Source: Microbacterium sp. AK009
Lineage (GTDB): Bacteria > Actinomycetota > Actinomycetes > Actinomycetales > Microbacteriaceae
DNA length: 64,000 bases
Assembly (NCBI RefSeq): GCF_013410955.1
Contig: NZ_JACCCG010000002.1
Span: 186,001-250,000, forward strand
Direction: 5' to 3'
Of the stretch, positions 40,824 through 49,703 are shown in pieces. Position 1 is the first letter of the stretch. The number at the start of each line of letters is the position of its first letter. The notes below the pieces were generated by a model that saw only the letters and a list, made by a program, of their open reading frames with translations, made no database searches and was not told the origin of the DNA. The position numbers were made by a program, and so were the translations under genes.

Positions 40824-41654
40824 TCAGTAGGGCTGCAGCACCCCCACCGACAGCAGCACGATGAGCAGCGTGCCCAGCGCCAGTCGGTAGATGACGAACG
40901 GCAGGAAGCTGCCGCGCTTGAGGTAGCGCATCAGGAACGCGATGACCGCGAGGCCGACACCGAAGGCGACCACCGTCGCCACCGCGGTGTCCAGCTGGCT
41001 GTAGGGTCCGCCGGGCTCTTCGAAGCTCTGCAGCAGCTCGTAGAACCCGCTGCCGAACACCGCGGGCACGGCGAGCAGGAAGGCGTACTCGGCAGCGGCG
41101 GGACGGGTGTACCCGAGGGCGAGGCCGAGGGTGGTGGTCGCACCCGAGCGCGACACACCGGGGACGAGGGCGAGCGCCTGCGCGAAGCCGAGGGCGAGGC
41201 CGTGCGGATAGGTCAGGTCGCTCAGCTCCCTTCGGCGCGCGCCCCATCGGTCTGCGGCGCCGAGGAGGAGTCCGAACACGATGAGCACGATCGCCACGAG
41301 CCAGAGGTTGCGGAACGTGTCGCGGATGACATCCTGCAGCAGGAAGCCGAGGACGCCGATCGGGATGGTGCCGATGATGATCAGCCATCCCATGCGGGCA
41401 TCGGGATCGTTCCTGGGCACCCGCCCCGCCAGTGACTGCGCCCACCGCGAGATGATCCGGACGATGGTCTTCCAGAAGTACAGCAGGACCGCCGCTTCCG
41501 TGCCGATCTGGGTGATCGCGGTGAAGGTCGCCCCGGGGTCCTGCGCAGACGGCAGGAACTCCCCGACGATGCGCAGATGCGCGCTGGAGGAGACCGGGAG
41601 GAATTCGGTGAGGCCCTGGACGATGCCGAGGAAGATCGCCTCGATGAGCTGCAT
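40824..41654 (-). CDS. uppP: Undecaprenyl-diphosphate phosphatase
   Basis: This 276-residue protein has eight predicted membrane helices and both BacA/UppP motifs: [14 protein letters not shown] (catalytic Glu-rich region) and [14 protein letters not shown] (phosphate-binding). It recycles undecaprenyl diphosphate to the monophosphate carrier for peptidoglycan and wall polymer synthesis, and gives bacitracin resistance when overproduced. The ATG at 41654 follows GAAAGG; the frame remains open upstream but without family similarity. It is probably co-transcribed with the M20 peptidase 40 bases upstream. Confidence 0.95.
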   Translation of the reverse strand: MQLIEAIFLGIVQGLTEFLPVSSSAHLRIVGEFLPSAQDPGATFTAITQIGTEAAVLLYFWKTIVRIISRWAQSLAGRVPRNDPDARMGWLIIIGTIPIGVLGFLLQDVIRDTFRNLWLVAIVLIVFGLLLGAADRWGARRRELSDLTYPHGLALGFAQALALVPGVSRSGATTTLGLALGYTRPAAAEYAFLLAVPAVFGSGFYELLQSFEEPGGPYSQLDTAVATVVAFGVGLAVIAFLMRYLKRGSFLPFVIYRLALGTLLIVLLSVGVLQPY

Positions 41655-41694
41655 GTGCGCCTTTCGGTGGACGGGGAAGGGTGGCGGCGCCGCG

Positions 41695-42996
41695 TCAGCA
41701 GGTGCGCAGCAGGTCGGTGAGCACTCGCTGACCGAACTCGAGGGCCGCGATCGGCACCCGCTCGTCGACGCCGTGGAACATGCCGGTGAAGTCCAGATCG
41801 GCCGGCAGGCGGAGCGGTGCGAATCCGTACCCCGCGATTCCGAGCTCCGCCAGTGCCTTGTTGTCCGTTCCGCCGCCCATGAGGTACGGGATGACAGGGG
41901 TTCCCGGATCGTGCACACCCAGCGCCCGCACCATCGCGTCGACGAGGTCTCCGGCGAACGGCACCTCCAGCCCGATGTCGCGGTGCACCACCTCGACCTC
42001 GATGTCGTCGCCGACGATGCGGCGGATGTCCGCCAGGGCGGCGTCCTCGGTGCCGGGAAGCACGCGGACGTCGATGAGCGCCTCTGCGCGATCGGGGATG
42101 ACGTTGTGCTTGTATCCCGCGGTCAATCCGGTGGGGTTGGTGGTCGTCCGCAGCGTCGCACGAAGGAACCCCGCCGCGGCGCCGGCCTCGGCGGCGAGCT
42201 CGTCGGGGTCGTCGCCGGCGCGGCCGGAGAGCTCGCCGAGGGCGGCCACGAGCTGCGTCGTCGTGTCGGTCAGCGTCACCGGCCACGCGGTGCGGCCGAG
42301 GGCCGCCACCGCCTCGGCGAGGCGGGTGACGGCGTTGTCGGGGTGGAAGCTGCTGCCGTGGGCGGCCCGCCCCCGTGCGACGAGCCGGATCCACACGAGC
42401 GCCTTCTCCCCCACCTGCAGCAGGTACGCGCGGCGGTCCGCGACGCTGATCGAGTAGCCGCCGACCTCGCTGATGGCCTCCGTCGCACCGGCGAACCACT
42501 CGGGACGGTCGCGCACCACGAGCTGGGACCCCTCGATGCCGCCGTTCTCCTCGTCGGCGAAGAACACCAGCACGAGGTCGCGGTCGGGCATCTCCCCCGA
42601 CCGGATCATGTCCGCGACGGAGGCGAGGATCATCGCATCCATGTCTTTCATGTCGACCGCTCCGCGCCCCCAGAGCATGCCGTCGCGCACCTCGCCGCCG
42701 AACGGATCGACGCTCCAATCCTCGGCCACGGCCGGGACCACGTCGAGGTGGCCGTGCAGGACGAGGGCAGGTCGATCGGGGTTCCGGCCCGGCACACGGG
42801 CCATCACGTTGGTCCGCCGATCGATGGGTTCGTAGTACTCCGGCTGCAATCCCAACGACTGCAGGAAGGCACCGACGTACTCGGCGGCCTCGCGCTCGCC
42901 ACGGGATCGACCGCCGCCGAAGTTGGTGGTGTCGAACCGGATGAGGTCCTGGGCGATGCGGGCGACTTCGGGCAGATCGGATCCGGGCGTCGGCAT
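41695..42996 (-). CDS. M20 family metallopeptidase
   Basis: This 433-residue enzyme has the dizinc M20 ligands: [10 protein letters not shown] (His, catalytic Asp), [11 protein letters not shown] (bridging Asp), FFADEENGG (catalytic Glu plus ligand Glu) and a C-terminal His in [11 protein letters not shown] dimerisation domain is inserted at about residues 190-310. It hydrolyses an amide bond of a peptide or acyl-amino acid; the exact substrate is unknown. The ATG at 42996 stands seven bases after TAGGTT (43004-43009, reverse strand) without a ribosome binding site, suggesting a leaderless start. Confidence 0.9.
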   Translation of the reverse strand: MPTPGSDLPEVARIAQDLIRFDTTNFGGGRSRGEREAAEYVGAFLQSLGLQPEYYEPIDRRTNVMARVPGRNPDRPALVLHGHLDVVPAVAEDWSVDPFGGEVRDGMLWGRGAVDMKDMDAMILASVADMIRSGEMPDRDLVLVFFADEENGGIEGSQLVVRDRPEWFAGATEAISEVGGYSISVADRRAYLLQVGEKALVWIRLVARGRAAHGSSFHPDNAVTRLAEAVAALGRTAWPVTLTDTTTQLVAALGELSGRAGDDPDELAAEAGAAAGFLRATLRTTTNPTGLTAGYKHNVIPDRAEALIDVRVLPGTEDAALADIRRIVGDDIEVEVVHRDIGLEVPFAGDLVDAMVRALGVHDPGTPVIPYLMGGGTDNKALAELGIAGYGFAPLRLPADLDFTGMFHGVDERVPIAALEFGQRVLTDLLRTC

Positions 42997-43003
42997 GCGG
43001 ACT

Positions 43004-43009
43004 AACCTA
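43004..43009 (-). promoter_or_regulatory. -10 element (TAGGTT) of the M20 peptidase gene
   Basis: TAGGTT on the reverse strand is followed by seven bases and the ATG at 42996. Confidence 0.4.
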
Positions 43010-43100
43010 CCCGTCCGCGGTCTCGGCGAATTGCGGCCCGAACCGGCGCCCTCCGCGGTCCCCGCCCCACCCCTGCGCACGAGCGACCCCGGGAACGTGG

Positions 43101-43106
43101 TAATGT
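43101..43106 (+). promoter_or_regulatory. -10 element (TAATGT) of tRNA-Leu
   Basis: TAATGT lies 31 bases before the mature tRNA 5' end. No clear -35 is visible. Confidence 0.4.
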
Positions 43107-43137
43107 CGATCCTCGGTTGCACGACCGAAACACCCAT

Positions 43138-43222
43138 GCGCGGGTGGCGGAATAGGTAGACGCGCTAGCTTGAGGTGCTAGTGCCCGTATAGGGCGTGGG
43201 GGTTCAAGTCCCCCCTCGCGCA
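43138..43222 (+). tRNA. tRNA-Leu (anticodon GAG)
   Basis: The 85-base sequence folds as a class II tRNA. The acceptor stem GCGCGGG pairs with CTCGCGC (one G-U). The anticodon stem CTAGC/GCTAG encloses loop TTGAGGT, giving anticodon GAG at 43172-43174 for CUC codons. A long variable arm follows, and the T arm is GGGGG-TTCAAGT-CCCCC. The discriminator base is A and no CCA is encoded. It is a single-gene unit ended by a strong hairpin. Confidence 0.95.
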
Positions 43223-43226
43223 CAAG

Positions 43227-43260
43227 AAGAAAAACCCCCGGCTGGCCGGGGGTTTTTCTT
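43227..43260. terminator. Bidirectional intrinsic terminator after tRNA-Leu
   Basis: A 16-bp perfect stem (43227-43242 with 43245-43260) is rich in G and C at the tip. It is flanked by A and T runs, giving a TTTTTCTTTT tail on the forward strand and a similar tail on the reverse strand. It serves both the tRNA and the convergent VIT gene. Confidence 0.9.
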
Positions 43261-43269
43261 TTGCACCCG

Positions 43270-44373
43270 TCATCCGACGGCGACACCGAAAGCGAGTCCG
43301 AGGACATAGGTGACGGCCGCGGCCGCGTAGCCGATGGCGAGCTGCCGCAGTGCGCGGCGGAGCGGCGGGCCGCCCGAGAGCAGTCCGACCATCGCTCCGG
43401 TGGCCAGGAGCGCAATGCCGACGAGCACCGACGCCGTGACCATGGCGACCGTCCCCGACAGCCCCAACAGCCACGGCACGAGGGGGATCACCGCACCCGA
43501 GGCGAAGAAGAGGAAGCTCGACAGCGCCGCACCCCAGTCGCGACCGATGACATCGTGCGCGTCGGAGTCCTCGTCGGCCAGCCGGAAGGGGACACTCCGA
43601 TCGGCCTCGCGGGCCGCGCCGACGACCGACCGCGCCCGCGCATCGGCGTCGGCCTCCGACATCCCCCGGGTGCGATAGACCAGCGCCAGCTCATTGGCAT
43701 CCAGGTCGAGGTCGGGGAGGACGTGGTCGGCGTCGTTGTTCGGCTCGGTGGCCGCCAGCAGCTCGCGCTGCGAGCGCACGGAGACGAACTCGCCTGCGCC
43801 CATCGACAGCGCACCGGCCAGCAGTCCTGCGACGCCGCTGAAGAGGACGAACGAGGGCGCGACGCCGGTGGCGCCGATCCCCATGACCAGGGCCATGTTG
43901 GAGACGAGTCCGTCGTTGGCGCCGAACACGGCGGCGCGGAAGGATCCCGACAGCCGGCGACGGCCGCGAGCTGCGAGGCCCCGCACGACTTCCTGGTGGA
44001 TCCGTTCGTCGGCGGCCATCGAGGCCGACGCGAAGGGTTCGGCCTCATACGGCGATCGCGCCTCGGCGCGCTGGGCGAGCGCGAGGACGAAGATCGAGCC
44101 GAAGCGCCGTGCCAGCAGTGCGAGCACTCGGGTGCGCAGATCAGGGCGCGGCAGCCGGTCGGGCTCGCCGCCGAGCATCTCGAGCCAGTGCGCCTCATGC
44201 CGTCCCTCCGCTTCGGCGAGGGCGAGGAGGATGTCGCGTTCCTCCCCCTCACGACGGGCGGCGAGCTCGCGGTAGACGCGGGCCTCGGCGCGTTCGTCGA
44301 CGAGGTACTGCGCCCAGCGACGACGGTCACGGGCGTTGATGTGAGGCGGGGTTGCGGGAGCGTCGGCGGGCAC
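43270..44373 (-). CDS. Ferritin-like/VIT1-CCC1 fusion membrane transporter
   Basis: This 367-residue protein has an N-terminal rubrerythrin-like helical domain (about residues 1-135) with ExxH-type motifs (LAEAEGRHEAHW, AADERIHQEV). A VIT1/CCC1 transporter domain follows (FRAAVFGANDGLVSNMALVMG, LAGALSMGAGEFVSVRSQREL) with five membrane helices. VIT family proteins move Fe2+ or Mn2+ out of the cytosol, and the fused ferritin-like domain probably binds the metal first. GTG 44373 is preferred over an upstream start because the domain begins directly there and ACGAGG lies about ten bases upstream. Confidence 0.88.
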   Translation of the reverse strand: MPADAPATPPHINARDRRRWAQYLVDERAEARVYRELAARREGEERDILLALAEAEGRHEAHWLEMLGGEPDRLPRPDLRTRVLALLARRFGSIFVLALAQRAEARSPYEAEPFASASMAADERIHQEVVRGLAARGRRRLSGSFRAAVFGANDGLVSNMALVMGIGATGVAPSFVLFSGVAGLLAGALSMGAGEFVSVRSQRELLAATEPNNDADHVLPDLDLDANELALVYRTRGMSEADADARARSVVGAAREADRSVPFRLADEDSDAHDVIGRDWGAALSSFLFFASGAVIPLVPWLLGLSGTVAMVTASVLVGIALLATGAMVGLLSGGPPLRRALRQLAIGYAAAAVTYVLGLAFGVAVG

Positions 44374-44489
44374 GCGGAATCGACCTCGTTTCAGGGGGCG
44401 GGACGCTTCCACGCTAGCCACCGGCACCGTCGCGATCCTCACCGAGACGGGGATTGCCAGCATTTCGGACGACCGAACCGACACCCCGC

Positions 44490-46340
44490 TCAGGACCGGA
44501 CGCGTGCGCGCAGCACATCGATCCGCGCCTGCAGCTGCGCCACGGTGGCGTGGGAAACCGCCGGCCCCCCGCAGATGCGCCGCAGCTCGGCGTGAACGGC
44601 ACCGTGCGGTTCACCGCTCTGCCGGGCATACAGCCCCACCAGGCTGTTGAGCAGCTGGCGCTGTTCCTTCAGGGTGCGGTGCAGCGCCGCAGGGGGTGAC
44701 GGCGGCGCCGGTTCGGACCCCGTGGTGGCGGCTGCTTCCCGAACCTTGCGATGACGACTCTGGCGCGCCTGACGCTGCAGGAGGAGCTCGTGCACGTGCT
44801 CGGGCTCGAGCAGACCGGGAAGCCCCAGGAACTCCTCCTCCTCCGGCGTTCCGGGGACAGCGAGCTGACCGAACTCCCGGCCGTCGAACATGACACGGTC
44901 GAAGTGGGCGGCCGATCCGAGCGCCTGGAACGTGAACTCCTGCGTGAGGGCATCGGAGGCCTTCTCGTCCCGCTCGGCGGCATCCATGAGATCTTCTTCG
45001 GCGTTCCACTCGTCGTCGCCGTCGCTGTCGCGATCGAGGGCATGGTCGCGCTGACGCTCCAGCTCGTGGGCGAGCGCCAGCAGCTGCGGCACGTTCGGAA
45101 GGAATACGCTCCCGGTCTCGCCGCGTCGCCGAGCACGCACGAAACGCCCGATCGCCTGGGCGAAGAACAGCGGTGTGGACGCCGAGGTGGCGTAGACACC
45201 CACGGCCAGTCGAGGAACGTCGACGCCTTCGGACACCATCCGCACCGCGACCATCCATCGCGACGTCCCGGCCGAGAACGCCTCGATCCGCGACGACGCC
45301 TCCGCCTCGTCGGAGAGCACGACCGTGGGTCGCTCACCGCTGATCCCCTCCAGGATCGCGGCGTACGCCCGCGCCGCGGTCTGATCGGTCGCGATCACGA
45401 GACCCCCGGCATCGTGCACCTGCTCGCGCACCTCGCTGAGCCGGCGATCGGCCGACCGCAGGACCGCGGGGATCCAGTCCCCCTCGGGGTCGAGCGCGGT
45501 GCGCCAGGCCTGCGAGGTGATGTCCTTGGTGTTGTCCTGCCCGAGCTGGGCCTCCATCTCATCGCCCGTCTTGGTCCGCCACCGCATCTGGCCGGCGTAG
45601 ACGAGGAAGATCACCGGGCGCACGACCCCGTCCTCCAACGCCCGGCGATAGCCGTAGGCGTAGTCGGTCCGGGAGATCCTGATGCCCTTGTCGTCGGGGT
45701 GGTACTCCACGAAGGGAATGGGCGCGGTGTCGCTGCGGAAAGGGGTCCCCGACAGCAGCAACCGGCGGCTCGCCCGACCGTAGGCCTCTCGGAGCGCATC
45801 ACCCCAGCTGAGGGCGTCACCGCCGTGGTGGACCTCGTCGAGGATGACGAGGGTGCGCGCCGAGTCGGTCAGATGCTGATGCACCGAGGGCTTCACCGCG
45901 ACCTGCGCGTAGGTCACGGCGACCCCGTGGTACTGCCGGGACGGTGCGACGAACCGGTTGCTGAAGGCCGGATCCAGGCGCAGCGAGACGCGTGCGGCCG
46001 CGTCGGCCCACTGCGACTTCAGGTGCTCGGTGGGGGCCACGACGACCACGCGGTCGACCACATGGCGCCGAAGCAGCTCGGTCGCCAGTCGCAGCGCGAA
46101 GGTCGTCTTGCCGGCGCCGGGGGTGGCCGCGGCGAGGAAATCGCGCGGTCCCGCGCCCGGGCCGTCGGGGCCGTCGAGAGAGAAGTACAGGTCCAGCGCC
46201 TCGGCCTGCCAGGCGCGCAGCCGCTGCGCGGTTCCCCACGGCGCCCGCTGCGGCCAGGTCGGCGAGAGATGCTCGGCGGCGAAGCTGCCGAGATGGATGT
46301 CGGTCTCGCCGGCGGTGTCGGTCAGAGCGGCCTCGTCCAC
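44490..46340 (-). CDS. DEAD/DEAH-box (type III restriction-like) helicase
   Basis: This 616-residue superfamily 2 helicase has Walker A AAATPGAGKTTF, Walker B VILDEVHHGGD, motif III LLLSGTPFRSD and C-terminal motifs VSEGVDVPRLAVGVYAT and QAIGRFVRARRRG. A C-terminal helical region of about 160 charged residues follows. No nuclease or methyltransferase partner lies nearby, so it is not an obvious restriction system; a DNA repair or RNA role is possible. The likely start is GTG 46340, preceded by a G-rich ribosome binding site, although the frame stays open to 46406. Confidence 0.85.
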   Translation of the reverse strand: MDEAALTDTAGETDIHLGSFAAEHLSPTWPQRAPWGTAQRLRAWQAEALDLYFSLDGPDGPGAGPRDFLAAATPGAGKTTFALRLATELLRRHVVDRVVVVAPTEHLKSQWADAAARVSLRLDPAFSNRFVAPSRQYHGVAVTYAQVAVKPSVHQHLTDSARTLVILDEVHHGGDALSWGDALREAYGRASRRLLLSGTPFRSDTAPIPFVEYHPDDKGIRISRTDYAYGYRRALEDGVVRPVIFLVYAGQMRWRTKTGDEMEAQLGQDNTKDITSQAWRTALDPEGDWIPAVLRSADRRLSEVREQVHDAGGLVIATDQTAARAYAAILEGISGERPTVVLSDEAEASSRIEAFSAGTSRWMVAVRMVSEGVDVPRLAVGVYATSASTPLFFAQAIGRFVRARRRGETGSVFLPNVPQLLALAHELERQRDHALDRDSDGDDEWNAEEDLMDAAERDEKASDALTQEFTFQALGSAAHFDRVMFDGREFGQLAVPGTPEEEEFLGLPGLLEPEHVHELLLQRQARQSRHRKVREAAATTGSEPAPPSPPAALHRTLKEQRQLLNSLVGLYARQSGEPHGAVHAELRRICGGPAVSHATVAQLQARIDVLRARVRS

Positions 46341-46429
46341 AGCTCCCCCTTCCCGAACACGACGAGTCACCACGATAGACGACGCCTCGGACGCTACCCT
46401 CGACACAAGCCACGAGCCGAGGAAGCGCC

Positions 46430-47260
46430 ATGTCGACCACCCCCGACCGCCCGAGCCCCTACGCCGCGAACCACGAACTGCACCCCTGGCGGCGGTTCGT
46501 CGCTCTGGGCGACTCGTTCACCGAGGGCATCGGCGACCCCGAGCCCGGGTCGCCGGGCGGGCACCGCGGCTGGGCCGACCGGGTGGCGGAGGTGCTTTCG
46601 CGCCAGGTGCCCGACTTCTCCTACGCCAACCTCGCGATCCGGGGTCGACTGATCCGTCAGATCGTCGAGGAGCAGATCGAACCGGCCCTCGAGCTCAAGC
46701 CCGATCTGGTCACCTTCTCCGCCGGAGGCAATGACGTGATCCGTCCGGGCTCGGACCCGGACGTGGTGGCCGACATCTTCCACGACGCCGTCGTGCGCCT
46801 GTCCACCTCGGGTGCGACGCTCGTGGTCTTCACCGGCATCGACACGAACTTCACCCCGGTGTTCCGCGGAATCCGTGGCAAGGTCGCCATCTACAACGAG
46901 AACATCCGCGCCATCGCGGAGCAGTACGACTGCATCGTCGCCGACCAGTGGGCCCTCAAAGAGGTGCAGGACATGCGCTTCTTCGACGACGACAGGCTCC
47001 ATTACAACTCGCTCGGTCATCACGAAGTGGCCCGGATGGTGCTGCGCACCCTCGCCGTGCCCAACGACCTCGAGCCGATGGCGCCCGATCCCCTGCCGGT
47101 GCGCACCTGGCGTCAGGCGCGGTCGAACGACCTGGTCTGGGCGCGGGAGTACCTCGTGCCGTGGGTGCTGCGCCGACTGCGGCAGCAGTCCTCGGGCGAC
47201 GAGGTGACACCCAAGCGCCCCGAGCCCCGCCCGATCATCCGGGCGACGGACGACTCCTGA
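46430..47260 (+). CDS. SGNH/GDSL family hydrolase
   Basis: This 276-residue esterase-like protein has block I FVALGDSFTEGIGD (nucleophile Ser), block III SAGGNDVIRP (Asn of the oxyanion hole) and block V FFDDDRLHYNSLGHHEVA (catalytic Asp and His). No signal peptide is visible, so it is cytoplasmic. The substrate is unknown. GAGGAAG precedes the ATG. It is divergent from the helicase and convergent with the SpoU methyltransferase, with six bases between. Confidence 0.9.
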   Translation: MSTTPDRPSPYAANHELHPWRRFVALGDSFTEGIGDPEPGSPGGHRGWADRVAEVLSRQVPDFSYANLAIRGRLIRQIVEEQIEPALELKPDLVTFSAGGNDVIRPGSDPDVVADIFHDAVVRLSTSGATLVVFTGIDTNFTPVFRGIRGKVAIYNENIRAIAEQYDCIVADQWALKEVQDMRFFDDDRLHYNSLGHHEVARMVLRTLAVPNDLEPMAPDPLPVRTWRQARSNDLVWAREYLVPWVLRRLRQQSSGDEVTPKRPEPRPIIRATDDS

Positions 47261-47266
47261 TCGGCG

Positions 47267-48079
47267 TCATGACGCCTCGCGCGTGAGAGCCCACAGGGCC
47301 ACCGCGCTCGCCGCGGCGACGTTCAGCGAATCCACGCCCCCGGCCATCGGGATGGTGACCACCGAATGGGCGTCGGCGAGACTGTCACGCGACAGACCGT
47401 GTCCTTCGCTGCCGAGGAGCAGAGCCACGCGATCCGGCCGATCACGAGCGAAGTGCTCCAGCGGCGCCGCGTCCTCGGCGAGGGCGAGCGCGGCGACGTG
47501 GAAGCCGGCCGCTGCCAGCTCGGCGGCGCTCGAACGCGGGTCGGAGAGTCTGGTCCACGGCACCTGGAAGACGGTCCCCATCGACACCCGGACGCTCCGG
47601 CGATACAGCGGGTCGGCGCAGCGCGGCGAGACCAGGACCGCGTCGGCGCCGAGCCCTGCGGCGTTGCGGAACACGGCCCCGACGTTGGTGTGGTCGACGA
47701 TGTCTTCGAGGACGACCACGGTCCGTGCCCCGGCCACGGTGTCGGCCACCGGTCGGAGAGCCGGGCGGTGCATGGCTGCGAGCGCACCGCGGTGCACGGC
47801 GTAGCCGGTGAGAGCCTCGGCGACCGCCGGCCGGACGACGAACACGTCGACCTCGGGCGCCTCGGCCAGAAGCGGCGTGAGATCGTCGACCCATCTGCGC
47901 TGCACCAGGATCGACCGCGGACGATGCCCCGCGGCCAGGGCTCGGGCGATCACCTTGGCCGACTCCGCGATGTACAGTCCCTCATCGGGTTCGCGCACCC
48001 GTCGGAGAGCCACGTCGGTGAGGTCGCGGTAGTCCGACAGGCGGTCGTCGTCCGGATCGTCGATCTCGTGCAGCTGCAT
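47267..48079 (-). CDS. SpoU/TrmH family RNA 2'-O-methyltransferase
   Basis: This 270-residue protein has an N-terminal substrate-binding domain (IAESAKVIARALAAGHRPRS) and a knotted SPOUT domain. Its three motifs are VVLEDIVDHTNVGAVFRNAAG, LLGSEGHGLS and IPMAGGVDSLNVAAASAVALW. It methylates a ribose in rRNA or tRNA; the exact site is not determinable. The ATG at 48079 gives the normal N-terminus. It is divergent from the sirtuin gene. Confidence 0.9.
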   Translation of the reverse strand: MQLHEIDDPDDDRLSDYRDLTDVALRRVREPDEGLYIAESAKVIARALAAGHRPRSILVQRRWVDDLTPLLAEAPEVDVFVVRPAVAEALTGYAVHRGALAAMHRPALRPVADTVAGARTVVVLEDIVDHTNVGAVFRNAAGLGADAVLVSPRCADPLYRRSVRVSMGTVFQVPWTRLSDPRSSAAELAAAGFHVAALALAEDAAPLEHFARDRPDRVALLLGSEGHGLSRDSLADAHSVVTIPMAGGVDSLNVAAASAVALWALTREAS

Positions 48080-48160
48080 CCGACCACTCTCGCACCCGGG
48101 GGTCTCGTAACCTCGCCGAAAAGCGACGGGCCTAGACTCGGTCATCTGCATCCGGCGACC

Positions 48161-48166
48161 TACACT
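48161..48166 (+). promoter_or_regulatory. -10 element (TACACT) of the sirtuin gene
   Basis: TACACT lies 18 bases before the chosen GTG at 48185. A GAAGGGGGG ribosome binding site begins five bases after it, so the leader is very short. Confidence 0.35.
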
Positions 48167-48184
48167 CGGCGAAGGGGGGTGACG

Positions 48185-49039
48185 GTGACCGCCACGACCG
48201 ATGCGAGTATTCAGACGCCGGCCCTCTCCGAGGCGCTGGAGGTGCTGCGCGGCCGTCGGCTGGCGATCCTCACCGGCGCCGGTGTGTCCACCGACTCGGG
48301 GATCCCCGACTATCGCGGCGAGGGCGCCCCGGTGCGCACTCCGATGACGGCGCAGCAGTTCCTCGGCGACGCCGCCGCCCGTCGCCGCTACTGGGTGGGG
48401 TCGCATCTCGGGTGGCGCGCCTTCGCCGCGGCGAGCCCGAACGCCGGTCACGGGGCGATCGCCGACCTCGAGCATCGCGGCATCGCCGCGGGCGTGGTCA
48501 CCCAGAATGTCGACGGCCTGCATGTGCGCGCGGGCAGCCGCCGTGTCGTCGAGCTGCACGGCACGATGCGTCGGGTGTTCTGCACGCACTGCGGTCAGGT
48601 GTTCGACCGCCGCGACCTCGCGGTCCGCGTCGAGCGCGACAACCCGTGGCTGACCGTCCCTGACGCCGTTCCCCTGGGGCCCGACGGGGATGTCGTCCCG
48701 TCGGCCACCGAGGGATTCATCCTCCCCGACTGCACCGTGTGCGCCGGCATGCTCAAGCCCGATGTGGTGTTCTTCGGCGAGTTCGTCCCGGCCGAGAAGT
48801 TCCGCGAGGCCGAGCAGATCGTGCGCACGGCCGATGCGCTGGTGATCGCCGGCTCATCGCTGGTGGTCAATTCGGGCATCCGTCTGCTCGAGCGCGCGCG
48901 ACGCCGGAGGCTTCCCGTGGTGATCATCAATCGCGGGCAGACGCGCGGCGATGCGCGCGCCACGGTGAAGATCGACGCCGGCACGTCACCGGTCCTCCGA
49001 TTCCTCGCCGACAACCTCCCGGCGCCCGACGCGCGCTGA
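48185..49039 (+). CDS. Sir2-family NAD-dependent protein deacylase
   Basis: This 284-residue sirtuin has [20 protein letters not shown] (NAD pocket), [10 protein letters not shown] and the catalytic His in [11 protein letters not shown]. The zinc-binding cysteines are CTHCGQVF and DCTVCAG, and [14 protein letters not shown] follows. It removes acyl groups from protein lysines using NAD+. Two in-frame GTG codons (48179 and 48185) are possible; 48185 has better spacing from GAAGGGGGG. A histidine phosphatase follows 37 bases downstream with its own leaderless promoter. Confidence 0.92.
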   Translation: MTATTDASIQTPALSEALEVLRGRRLAILTGAGVSTDSGIPDYRGEGAPVRTPMTAQQFLGDAAARRRYWVGSHLGWRAFAAASPNAGHGAIADLEHRGIAAGVVTQNVDGLHVRAGSRRVVELHGTMRRVFCTHCGQVFDRRDLAVRVERDNPWLTVPDAVPLGPDGDVVPSATEGFILPDCTVCAGMLKPDVVFFGEFVPAEKFREAEQIVRTADALVIAGSSLVVNSGIRLLERARRRRLPVVIINRGQTRGDARATVKIDAGTSPVLRFLADNLPAPDAR

Positions 49040-49064
49040 CGGCGGACCGTCAGCCGGGCCCCGA

Positions 49065-49070
49065 TACGCT
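49065..49070 (+). promoter_or_regulatory. -10 element (TACGCT) of the histidine phosphatase gene, leaderless arrangement
   Basis: TACGCT is followed by six bases and the GTG at 49077, without a ribosome binding site. Confidence 0.45.
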
Positions 49071-49076
49071 CGTCCG

Positions 49077-49703
49077 GTGAGTTCACTGATCCTGGTCCGC
49101 CACGGCGAGACCGACTGGAACCGCGCCGGACGCATTCAGGGTCTCACCGACATCCCCCTGAACGACACCGGCCGCATCCAGGCCCGTGAGGCCGCGGATC
49201 AGCTTCGCAGGGAACTCGCCGGCACGGCTGCGGACGCCGCGAGGGATGCTGCGGAGAACGCCGTCATCGTCTCCAGCGATCTGCAGCGCGCGTCCGAGAC
49301 GGCCGACATCATCGCCGCGGCCCTGGGGCTCGGCGCGCCGCGCCGATACCCGGGCCTCCGCGAGCGTGCGTACGGCGAGGCGGAGGGACTCGTCACCGCG
49401 GAGTTCCAGCGTCGCTGGGGCCACTGGCACAGCGCCGACGTCCCGGGCGCCGAGACCCGAGCGGACCTCCGCGCCCGCGCGATCGGGGCGCTCCTGTCCG
49501 CGCGGCAGGACGCGAGCGTCGACGGGACCGTCCCGGTGCTCATCGCAGTGGCGCACGGAGCGCTCATCCGCGAGGTGATCGGGCACGCGACCGCGGACCT
49601 TCTGCCCGAGCCCGGCGTGCGGCTCCCGAACGGATCGCTGCACGTGTTCGAGGTGGAGGGCGGCGCGCTCCGGATGATGCTGCCGGTCGACGTCACCCGG
49701 TGA
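49077..49703 (+). CDS. Histidine phosphatase family protein (phosphoglycerate mutase-like)
   Basis: This 208-residue protein begins with the catalytic LVRHGETDWNRAGRIQG (phospho-accepting His and Arg). It continues with VSSDLQRASETADI, an acid-supplying YGEAEG, and the second His in AVAHGALIREV. Broad-specificity phosphatases and mutases share this fold; the substrate is unknown. The last 11 bases overlap the convergent citE-like gene. Confidence 0.9.
   Translation: MSSLILVRHGETDWNRAGRIQGLTDIPLNDTGRIQAREAADQLRRELAGTAADAARDAAENAVIVSSDLQRASETADIIAAALGLGAPRRYPGLRERAYGEAEGLVTAEFQRRWGHWHSADVPGAETRADLRARAIGALLSARQDASVDGTVPVLIAVAHGALIREVIGHATADLLPEPGVRLPNGSLHVFEVEGGALRMMLPVDVTR

Noticed and set aside
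40824..41918. A longer uppP start at 41918
   Set aside because: The extra 88 residues are Ser/Pro/Arg-rich shadow of the M20 peptidase. The ATG at 41654 has GAAAGG upstream and matches the family N-terminus.
41281..43005. A 574-codon open frame on the forward strand
   Set aside because: It spans parts of uppP and the M20 peptidase in antisense. The composition is low-complexity and no ribosome binding site is present.
44490..46340. The helicase as part of a type III restriction or phage-defence island
   Set aside because: Neighbours on both sides are housekeeping genes, with no methyltransferase, nuclease or integrase nearby and no compositional shift.
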